From Lunularia cruciata (Eukaryota; Streptophyta; Marchantiopsida; Lunulariales; Lunulariaceae), in assembly GCA_948567375.1 (NCBI GenBank), contig OX419757.1:47861665-47925664 (forward strand): a stretch of 64,000 nucleotides of DNA. The letters run 5' to 3'. Position numbers and translations under genes: made by a program. Below are positions 55,105-64,000 of this stretch, piece after piece (position 1 is the stretch's first letter; the number at the start of each line of letters is the position of its first letter). The notes below the pieces were generated by a model, which was not told where the DNA came from, did no database searches, and saw only the letters and a program-made list of their open reading frames with translations.

Positions 55105-56372
55105 GTACACTAACATAACACAAAAGGGGTTTAGACCAACAGATTGGGCAGACTTGAGAAAATTTTTCTCAAAATGATTCCAAAATATTGATTATGATAC
55201 AAGTGTCTTTGTAGTACTCAATAATTTGGACAGAGGGAAGAAAGAGAAGTTGAGAGACTACTCTAAGCGGTTCACGGCATTGCTAAACCAAGTACCAAAG
55301 CAATTCAATGTGGTGGGTTACTCCGATGCCCAAGCCATGACCTGGTTCCTCAGTGGTTTGTCACCAAAGATTCAGATCTTTGCCAAGGAGAGGAATGTAA
55401 CTTCCTTGGATAAAGTACTCAAACATGTTGCCTGATATGAGGCAACCCACTCTCATTCTTTTGGAAAGCAGAGAAATCAGGAGAAGAAAGGCAAGAAGTC
55501 AAGACAAAGAGCTCCTTGTAGTACCTCTTCTTCTTTAGAAGAATCCTCCATATCCTCTTGTTCTTCTTTGGAATCCAAAAAGGATTCAAAGCCAAGAAGA
55601 ACTGAAGATGAGGGAGAAAGAAACCATTGACACCCCAACAAAAATTGTAAATAAGACCGACAATAAGTTGGAGACTCTTATTAAAGAGTTTCTGGATTTC
55701 AAGATCTAGATGATTGGAGTGAAGGACTGAAGAAAGCCTCCTTTGTTTGGTAGACCAAATGTATAGTCACTATGTGCGGTAAGTCAGGCCATGCCAACAT
55801 GGAGTGTCTGACCCAAAATTCATTTCCATCGCAACAAATTGATTGGGTTCCAATATAGGACCAAAGTGAGGAAGAGGAGGTAGCGTACCAAACCAAGAGG
55901 TACAGCCTTAGGCAAGCACATTGTATCAAGGTCTAAGATATGGAACAAGGGAGTACAACAACAACACTCTTCAACAAAGACCACCAATGGGCAGCCAAAA
56001 TAGGCCTCAAATGTTGCACCAAGGGCATACTATAATTGTGGCTCTATGGGCCATTGGTCTCCAAATTGCCCTAAGCCAAGGTGTCAGGTTGGGTATGTTC
56101 CACTTTGTGGAAATTGCAAAGGATTGAGCCACATTAGAAATAAGTGCCCGCAACCACCTAGCCCAAAGCCATCGATGAAGTATGTATGCCCCAACTGAGC
56201 ACACTATGCTTCAATCAAAAGGGGATACAAATGTAAATTGTATAACACTTGAGGAGGAGAGACATCAAGAAGAGAGTTTGGCTTTAGAAGGAGAATGGCC
56301 GGACTTGGAAAATTTGAAAGTTGAGACACGCTCAAGAAAGAAAAAGTGTGATCCCAAAGAAGTGAGCACAAC
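55105..56372 (+). pseudogene. gag: Giant-LTR element gag, C-terminal part with zinc knuckles
   Basis: Continues the gag cut at 47,278. DRGKKEKLRDYSKRFTALLN, QVPKQFNVVGYSDAQAMTWF, LSGLSPKIQIFAKERNVTSL (55,226-55,435) is the capsid C-terminal region. Knuckle 1 near 55,760 is degraded (CIVTMCGKSGHANMEC, spacing off). Two more follow in one frame at 56,028-56,145: YNCGSMGHWSPNC and CGNCKGLSHIRNKC; the last is a perfect CX2CX4HX4C. Multiple knuckles suit the Athila/Tat branch. Stops are present between blocks. Confidence 0.7.
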
Positions 56373-58485
56373 TTCTTTGTCTTAATGAAAGGCAAAGAGG
56401 CTGTGCTCAAAAGCTATTCTTTCTACAAAGAGGAGAAAATTCTAGCCAAAGCCAATGCCTTGCAAAAGGAAATGCAAGAGGCAATACAACAAACATGGGA
56501 GATGAGTTTGGAAGAAAGTACAAAGACAAAGCCTCTAATTTTTTTGGCTGACATCAGATCCAAAGTCAAGGATCTGATCCAAGTTGAGGTGGGTAAACCC
56601 GAAGAACCTTGGGTCAAGATTCCTAGTACTCTGGTCACCATCATGAAGCACCCCAAAGTCTAATGTGAACAAGGAAAGACTTTGAACCCAAAGTCAAAAG
56701 TGAAGAAGGTGAAGTTGAGCGGAGTACCCCAATATGATATTGTGGCAAATGTGGTGTCCATGAATGTGAATGTCACATTCAAGCAATTGTGGGACGACAA
56801 CAAGCTAAACAAAAAGCATCTAGTTTGGCCCTCAAGAAAGTAATAGCAATGACCAAGAAAGACTTAAGCCGAGTCAATCACATTGAAGGAGTCATCAACC
56901 CTAATGACTGTCAAGACATTATCTTGGCTGAAGGTAAAATTCTGAAAATTTTGAAGACAGTCACTTTGGAGGAGTTAGCAGGATACACTACCTTGTTTAA
57001 AGAATTCCATGATGTATTTGCCTAGTCAATTGATCAAATGCCGGGTATTCCAAAACAATTTGGAGAGCATTGGATTGATTTTGTTGAAGGTGCAGTTCTA
57101 GTGCATCAACAACAATACAAACTAAACCCAAAGTACTTGCTCTTGGTGAAAGATGAAATTGACAAGTACTTAGGGGCCGGGATACGTTTTTTCCAATCTT
57201 GAGCAGTGAGTGGGTTTCCCCCATTATCATTGTTCTGAAGAAGAATACTGAAAAGATATGTGTGTGCCAAGATTTCCAGAAATTGAATGTAGTCACAAGG
57301 AAGGACCATCATCTCTTACCTTTAACTGATACAATTTTAGACCAATAGCTGCTCATCCTTGCTATAGCTTTCTTGATGGATTTTTAGGCTATAACCAAGT
57401 ATCCATTTGGAAGAAAACAAGGATAAAACCACATACACCACCAATTGGAGCACTTTTGCTAATAATCAAATGCCCTTTGGGTTATGTAATGCTCTTGCTA
57501 CTTTTCAGTTGATGATGAATGCAATCTTCAAAGATTTTTTATGCAAATTTGTGGAAGTCTTCATTGATGATTTTTGTGTGTTTGGGTGAAGAGAAGTACA
57601 TTTGGATTACCTTTGCCAAACTTTTGAAAGATTTCAATTTGCTTGCTTGTCATTACACTTGGAGAAATCCTTCTTTGCAATGAAGTAAGGTATTCTTTTG
57701 GGGCATTGGGTCTCAAGCCAAGGTATTGAAGTTGATGTCAAGAAAGTGTAAGTCATCTCAACTTTGGTATCTCCTAAAAAATTTTGGGACAAGAGGGCCT
57801 TCTTGGGACATGTTGGATACTATAGACACTTTGTGTCAAACTATGCAATGATATTGCAACAAAGCTTCTAAAGAAGTCCAAAGACTACTTGTGGGAAGCA
57901 AAACAAGAAGAATTTTCCAAGTGTTGAAGAAGAAATTGGTTGAAGCACCAATTATGAGGGCTCCAAATAGGGATGCCCCTTTTCATGTATATGTGGACAC
58001 TTCATCCATGGCAATCAAATTCATCTTAAGTTAGAAGGCCGAGAAGAAGAAAGACTACCTAATTTACTATGCCAGCCAACAACTTTCAATTGCAGAAACA
58101 AACTATTTGACAATTGAAAGAAAAGCATTTGGATGGTGTATGCCTACAAAAAATTTTGCCACTATTTGTTGGGATATGAATTTGTCTTCTATGTGGACCA
58201 TTATGCTCTGCAAAATTTGGTAGAGAAGAAAAATTTGTCTTGGCAAATTTCAAGGTGGATCTTGTTGTTACAAGAATTCACATACACTATACAAGTAAGG
58301 AAGGGAGCTTTGAATTCAAATATGGATTTCTTATCCAGGTTTGAAACTCAAGACCAAGACTTGGAAGTTGATGATTGGTTTCTTAATGAAGAGCTATATC
58401 ATTTAATGGCAATGCAAAGTACAAGGTATGCGGCAAAATATCACCATCTACATACTTGCCATTGTCTTGATAGATTAGACTCAGA
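56373..58485 (+). pseudogene. pol: Giant-LTR element protease region, RT and RNase H (decayed)
   Basis: A block typical of this branch before the protease: GVPQYDIVANVVSMNVNVTF (about 56,720). RT can be read in pieces from 57,030: DQMPGIPKQFGEHWIDFVEG, LLLVKDEIDKYLGAGI, then frame changes, then NQMPFGLCNALATFQLMMNA, FLCKFVEVFIDDFCVFG (catalytic IDD, 57,560-57,590). RNase H: APFHVYVDTSSMAIKFIL-like sequence near 57,980, AYKKFCHYLLGYEFVFYVDH (58,139), ALQNLVEKKNLSWQISRWIL, ending NSNMDFLSRF. FIDDFCV links it to the same branch as the 47,279-55,104 element but the families are clearly distinct. Heavily interrupted. Confidence 0.78.
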
Positions 58486-58559
58486 GTAGAGGGCAGTCTT
58501 CCTCAAGAAGATGGGAGCATATGAGCTAAAATACAACATTTTGTTAAAATAGGCAAAGA

Positions 58560-59680
58560 GAAATTACTTCTGAGATGCTCAGAGGCATACAAAGTCAGAG
58601 GAGTAATTGAGTCCTTACACTTGAAAGCATCTAGAGGACACTATACCCTAAAGAATATTGTAGACAAGGTTCTTTCATTAGGGTATTGGTGGCCTACAAT
58701 GTTCAAGGACACTCATGCCTAACTCCAAAGTTGTGATGCATGTCAAAGCACAAGAAAGTAGACTGGTACTTCCTAGTGCCCTTTGAGACCAATTTTGCCA
58801 TTGGCCCATTTGAGAAATGGGGAATTGATTTTGTGGGTCCAATTCAATTGGTGAACCAATTCACGAGGAAAAGATACATCTTGGTGTGCATGGATTATGC
58901 TACCAAGATGGTTGAAGCCAAGGCAGCTTAGAGAGATGATGCAAAAATAATCACAATTTTTTTCTTCTAGAACATCATTTCATGTTACAAATGGCCTCTA
59001 GAATTGGTCAGTGATCAAAAGACTCATTTTTGAACTCAATGGTGGAAGCATTAACCAAGTACTTCCAAATTAAGCATTGAAAGATGACTCCTTACAATCC
59101 AAAAGCAACTAGAATAACAGAGAAAGCAAATGGTTGTTATGTAAAATTGTGAACAAGGTGACGGTCAACTATACCTACAATCGGGACACAAAGCTACATG
59201 TAGCTTTGTGGGCATATAGAACCACCAAAAAGATAACAACCAAAAAAATTCCATATTTCTTAACATACGGCTTGCATCCTATACTACTAGTTGAATTCAA
59301 AGTACTAACATATTGGATATTGTGTAAGAAATGATTGTCGGAGGAAGAAAGTCAGGATATTTGGATCCATCAATTGATGTGGTTAAAAGAGAAAAAAGAC
59401 GATACAAAGTAAACCACAGGGGAAGTACAAGAGCAGCGGAAAGTCAAGCATGATAAGTGGATAAAGCCTGTTGCTATTTAGGAAGGCAATTTGGTGTTGT
59501 TATATGACAATTGCCAAATATTTTTTCTAGGCAACCTGCACTTATGGTGGATGAGGCCATACCATACAATTCACATTTATGACAATGGCTCTCTTCAACT
59601 TGTATACCTGGAAGGCAATCTATTTGCCCCTTGAATGAACAAGTGGAGAGTTCAAAAATATTGGACCATGGACTCAAACT
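58560..59680 (+). pseudogene. pol: Giant-LTR element integrase (decayed)
   Basis: Zinc-module remnant at 58,620-58,760 (LKASRGHYTLKNIVDKVLSL, GYWWPTMFKDTHA, CDACQS by frame). The core begins GPFEKWGIDFVGPIQLVNQF at 58,803, CMDYATKMVEAKAA, then LELVSDQKTHF (second Asp) and ARITEKANGCYVKL, where the catalytic Glu region is altered. C-terminus: LHVALWAYRTTKKITTKKIP, YFLTYGLHP, GNLVLLYDNCQI, then NGSLQLVYLEGNLFAP near 59,590-59,630. No chromodomain. The coding remnant runs into an LTR fragment at about 59,683. Confidence 0.75.
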
Positions 59681-59682
59681 TG

Positions 59683-60216
59683 AAGAGTGAAGAATGACCG
59701 ATCAGCAAAAGACTATAAAATTGAGATTTTGATGAGGAAGCACTGCAATGTCTAGACAATATCATATTCCTATTCAAAGTCAACTTGAAGGAATGCAAAC
59801 TACAAGTTTGCAAGAGGAGTGTGTTAGAGTCTTGGGTTTGATCTTTCATAAGCAAAGAGTGAAGAAGCACGCAATGGCCCCAAAGGGAAATAAGTAGTGT
59901 GCAATGAGAGGTCTTGCAATTTTTTGATTAGATGTAGTGGTAAGGATCAAAGTCTTATCTAGACTTTGCATCGCATTTTTGGCCTAGAACTAGAATTTGA
60001 GCTTTCCAGGGTTCATGGCAAAAATCACTACCAACAATTGCTAGGATGGGCCCAAGCTTGAAAGGAAGAGAGGAAATCCAACTTGATGGACTAAGTCGGA
60101 TTGGCCTAGGGGGAGAAGGAGGAGAGGTAGGAGGTGTCACCTTCTATTAAAAGTGTGATGCTTTGGAAGAAACTGCCAAGGTGAAGAATTCTTCCAATAG
60201 ACCTTGCACCAAGCAA
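59683..60216 (+). repeat. Giant-LTR fragment a
   Basis: Matches about 43,020-43,565 of the giant 5' LTR (GACTATAAAATTGAG, TGCAATGTCTAGA, AAGGGAAATAAGTA, GATGGGCCCAAGC). The first 330 bases or so of the LTR are missing, so the normal polypurine tract/LTR junction has been lost. The U3 ORF start region (AMRGLAIF, VRIKVLSRL, NLSFPGFMAKI) is present. Confidence 0.75.
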
Positions 60217-60555
60217 TGAGATAGCAAATAGGCCAAAGTAGCCTAGAATATTCTAGAAGTATCTAAGAAGCTTCTTGGTAAGATTCTTGGCTAGCTTAGC
60301 TTAAACCCAAGTAGGTAACTTTTAGAAGGAAGCTTCTAGAAGCTTCTAACTAGCTTAGCTTGCACGCCAAGTAGGCAGCTTCTAGAAGGAAGCTTCTTGA
60401 GAAGCTCCTCGGTTAACTGAGCTTGCACTCCAAGGAAGTGGCTCAAGGAAGCTTCTTGAGAAGCTTCCCAAGAGCCCCATATGCTCCCTATAAATACCAA
60501 AGCCACAGCTCATGCTAGGCATTTGGAGTTTCCCACACTCAAGTGTCCAAGTAAT
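60217..60555 (+). repeat. Heat-shock-element LTR fragment
   Basis: Matches 42,125-42,480 of the chromovirus LTR. Contains both heat-shock arrays: GAA 60,246, TTC 60,251, GAA 60,256, ATC 60,261; and GAA 60,329, TTC 60,334, GAA 60,339, TTC 60,344. CTATAAATACC near 60,488 is the TATA box. Both LTR ends are missing. Confidence 0.8.
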
Positions 60556-61697
60556 CAAGAAAGTACTTGGGAAAAAGGTGACTATCTCAGGACCAAGATG
60601 ACCTTGAAAGTGACAAGAAACCAACTTGTAAAATTGGTGGGTAAACAAAAAAGTGACCAAAGAATGACCAATCAATGAAAGACTATAAAATTGAGATCTA
60701 GATGAGGAAGCACTGCAATGTCTACATGATATTCTATTCATATTTAGAGTTTGACCCAAAGGAATGCAAACTGCAAGTACGCAAGAGGAGTGAATTAGAG
60801 TCTTAGGTTTGATCTTTCATAAGCAGAGAGTGAAGAAGCACATGATGGCCCCAAAGGGAAATAAGAAAAGTGCAGTGAGGGGTCTTGCAATTTTTTGATT
60901 AGATATAGTGGTAAGGATCAAAGTCTTGTCCACACTTTGATCACAATTTTGGCCTAGAACTGGACTTTAAGCTTTCCAAGGTTCATGACATAAATCACTG
61001 CTTGCAATTGCAAGGACGGGCCCAAGCATGAATGGAAGAGAGGAAATCCAGCTTAATGGATTGAGTCAAATTAGAGATTAGTCCTAGGGAGAAAATTAGG
61101 AGAGGTAGGAGGTGTCATTTTTATCCAAAGTGTGATGCTTTGGAAGAAATTGATGAGGTGAGGAATTCTTTCAATAGACCTTGCACCAAGAACGGGTACA
61201 AGGTGGATAGCTACAAGGATCCAATATGAAGAGGGATTGTGAGCACAATAATGGCTATGTCAAAGCTAGAGGAAACCACCTATATTATGATGCAATAGGG
61301 CAGTCTTCTTTCACCATATGCTTGCAAGAGAGGCGGTGGATTGGGCAAGGTGTTTGCACAAACGGGTTAGGCAAATGATCACCAATTGGAGAATGGATAT
61401 GCCGCTCCACTACTTTGTACCCTTTGTAGCCCACTTCTACTTCAGGCTAAACTTACTTAACATAGAGAAGAGAGGATGGATGGTGTCCTATTTTCACCCT
61501 AATTTACGTAGAGAAGCAGATGAGGATGAACAATATTACATGAAGCAGGTTTGTGAAGATGATAAGTATTACCTGAAGAGTGGAAAAGAGAAGATAGTGG
61601 TAGTGGACATCCTTATACCAAGGAAGAGAAGCAGACCCAAAGGACAAACCGCATTGGTACATCCCAAAAAGATACAAAGACTAAATCCAAAGCCCAT
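60556..61697 (+). repeat. Giant-LTR fragment b with ORF central block
   Basis: Matches about 42,935-44,045 of the giant 5' LTR, overlapping the LTR part already present in fragment a, so the two come from different copies. It contains the best preserved central ORF block: MLAREAVDWARCLHKRVRQM, ITNWRMDMPLHYFVPFVAHF, YFRLNLLNIEKRGWMVSYFH, PNLRREADEDEQYYMKQ (61,318-61,570) and a basic tail PRKRSRPKGQ. At the site near 60,960 where the other copies have TAG, this copy keeps TGG (Trp). It is cut at 61,698 by the inverted giant LTR. Confidence 0.75.
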
Positions 61698-64000
61698 TGT
61701 GAAAACCTAGCAAATATCACTTTTGCGGTAGTCAGGTAAGTAAAGTTTGTTCTTGTAAAGATACAATTCAAAATTGGTCAAATACAAAGCAAAAAATAAC
61801 AATCTTAGTTCTTTTTAGTTGTATCATAAGTAGAAACCACACCCAGAAGAGAGTAATAAGCACAGAATTGCAGTCTCGTCACACAAAAATGTCATACTTA
61901 AGCACAACTCCATCAAATCTTTCTAGATAATCTTGATTGTGATGATTCAGTCTCTCCCAAAGACGGCACTTCACTACAAAGAAACTTTGCCTCAGAATTT
62001 TGTTCCACTCCTCCACTAAAGGCACAACTTCCTTAATCAAAATTGCTTCACATCAAGTCAGTGTTGCACTCACAAATGCAAAATACTTCCAACACTACAA
62101 TTCCTTTCAGATCTGTCAAGGCATTGCTCTGATTGCACTTCACTCAAGATCAAACACACCAAATGAAGATCAAGGCTACGGAATCCAACATCCAACAAGC
62201 ACATTGACTTGCACTTCAAAATTCTCTCAACACTCACAAACACACACACATAGAGTTGATACTTGGAATCAAGTTTAAGCGACAAGCACTGAAACCAGCA
62301 CTTCACTTTATCTATCTTCAAAATTGTGAATACTAAATAATATAAAATTGCAAATTCCTCCTTTAAATAGTCAAGCAATTGAAAGTTGCTTCCAACTATA
62401 CCATGCTACAATAATTTTTCTAACATGTAGATCCAAAATGACAAGGCACCTTTTCATATCTGCCTCTTCATATCTCAATCTGTATCTAATCCGATTCGAT
62501 GTCAACTTTGACTTCAACTTCCAAACCCAATGATCTTCCTTCAAGAATTTCCCCTTCTTCAGCTCTATCTTCAACTACAAAATCCTTCACTATTTCTACT
62601 TCTTCTTCACTATGAACTTCAATTGAGGTCATGGGTAACCTTTCCAACTCTTTATCTTCCGACCCATCGACTCTTCTCTAATATCTCACGTTACAACTCC
62701 AAAGACACATGCACTCCTACTTCTACTACTTTGGACTTCTTATCTTCCTTCACACTACTATAAAATCTCTCTAACTCTGAATTCACCAAGTCTAATCTGA
62801 GACTTACATTGTCTCCTACCTCCACATCTTCCTATCTACTCTTTCCCTTAAACGAATCAGAAGAGTGTTCATATCTACATCTTTTGCTCTACTCTTCCAA
62901 GTTTCTTGCACAAGAAATTTCAATTTGTGCAGTCTTGCTTCCTCAAACTTTCCTTCAGCCTCCGTGCTCAGCATGGCTCACAATCTTCCAACAACTTCTC
63001 CTACTGATTTTGATGCATACCCCTAAGAGTGTTCTACCTTCAACTTTTCTTGGTACATCTTCAACTCTTCTTTATACTCAGTAGCAAGCATCTTCTCCTC
63101 CTCCACATGCTGAGAACTTTGCAGCTCAGCACTTCTTACCAATCCTTGCAATCTTTCTTCCTCTTGGTAATGGATCAATAACTCTGTCTGCCATGCTTGA
63201 TCTTTTCCTATTGCACTCTTCTTCAAGCACTCTAACAGCAATGCTCAAGCACTCTAGCAATGCTAACTCTGTAACTCATGCTCCATCATAGCTGCCATCA
63301 CTTTCACATAAATACTTTTGATGCAAACTTCACTGACCTCCTCTTTCATCTTTGCCAGCAACATCATTTGCTCCTTCAACTTTGCGTCTTGACTGTGCAT
63401 CTCTCTTCCCTCTTATCAAAACTCTCTTGCAAATTCTCTAAAGTCTTCTTCTTCATGATGGCATCCACCCAAAGCTCCTCAGCTTCTTCTTCTCTTTGGG
63501 TCACAGTCTCCCCTAATCCTTTCACTTCATCTAGCAGATACTTCATCTTCATATGATCTTGCAGAATTACCTTCTACTGCACCTTCAACAGCTCCAACAA
63601 TGGAGTCACAATTTGTGTTAAATATTGTACTCCCCCAAAGCTCCCTTCATTTTTGGCTTTGTCTTTGTACTTTGTTTATTTTGTCGTTGCCTTCTCCCAA
63701 AGTCTTGATCTTAGTACTTTGAGTGGTATTGCTTCCAAGCTTTCTTCTTCCTTATAGATTGAACTCGAACCTGCAGGGTCTTCCATTATTGACTTCTTGC
63801 CACTACCTCCCTTTTGGTCTTCCTTCTTTGGCTTTGCATCCATCTCCTCCATAGCCAATTTTAAACAAGGATTATCTCCTCCACCCATACGATCAATTGC
63901 CGCATGTAATGCTTCATCTTCTACTTCAATTGATTGTTGAACTTCCTCTTCACCATCACTCTCACTTCTGGATCCCCCACTTTGTAGTGTGAGCTCCGCT
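61698..64000 (-). repeat. Giant LTR on the - strand, running off the window
   Basis: The 3' end of the LTR (GCTAGGTTTTCACA in element orientation) lies at 61,698, inserted into fragment b. TATA box TATTTAA at 62,369-62,363, 671 bases from that end. The U3 ORF follows upstream on the - strand: the C-terminal acidic region near 62,530, coiled coil KKSAIGKDQAWQTELLIHYQ, EEERLQGLVRSAELQSSQHV, YKEELKMYQEKLKVEHS (63,241-63,023), and AGSSSIYKEEESLEAIPLKV, LRSRLWEKATTK (63,780-63,676). These align with the other copies. The start of this LTR, and whether a full element follows, lie beyond 64,000. Confidence 0.75.

Overview
The window is nuclear DNA from a land plant. The evidence is one large, intact, intron-rich host gene for the TRAPP II vesicle-tethering subunit TRS130 (12,361-23,455, + strand, 19 exons), set between plant-type LTR retrotransposons and LINE fragments. 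Neither the splice sites nor the codon use identify the species. The retroelement types (a LINE with an unusual carboxy terminus, and a Ty3/gypsy element ending in a PHD finger) make me lean weakly towards a non-flowering plant such as a bryophyte, lycophyte or fern. This is inference only.

Layout. 1-5,746: decayed chromovirus (gag, pol, chromodomain, 3' LTR). 5,750-6,955 (-): divergent relic of an ORF family that recurs in the window. 6,957-11,175: decayed Ty3/gypsy element whose integrase is followed by a PHD finger, then its LTR, with an unrelated solo LTR nested at 8,478-9,215. 11,176-23,455: upstream region and TRS130. 23,456-28,525: mostly featureless, with LINE 3' tails, two of them forming an inverted repeat. 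28,526-42,082: a LINE split by a complete chromovirus (29,812-39,945, - strand), which itself carries two nested solo LTRs (34,052-34,719 and 35,349-39,174), followed by a second PHD-element copy. 42,083-61,697: a chromovirus 5' LTR interrupted by a giant-LTR Ty3/gypsy element, which is itself interrupted by a younger full-length Ty3/gypsy element (47,279-55,104). 61,698-64,000: another giant LTR on the - strand, running off the window.

Three mobile systems stand out. (1) A Ty3/gypsy family has LTRs of about 3.7-3.8 kb that carry a long ORF in U3, upstream of the LTR's own TATA box. The ORF has a conserved aromatic/histidine N-terminal block and a coiled-coil C-terminal half; one solo copy has a perfect 5-bp target duplication. 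(2) A chromovirus family has arrays of heat-shock elements (GAAnnTTC repeats) in its LTRs. (3) A Ty3/gypsy family ends pol with a C4HC3 PHD finger, present in two independent copies. All the transposon proteins are broken by stops and frameshifts; TRS130 is the only gene I judge functional. The coordinates of degraded protein segments are approximate to tens of bases. LTR ends, primer-binding sites, target duplications and TRS130 exon borders were read base by base.
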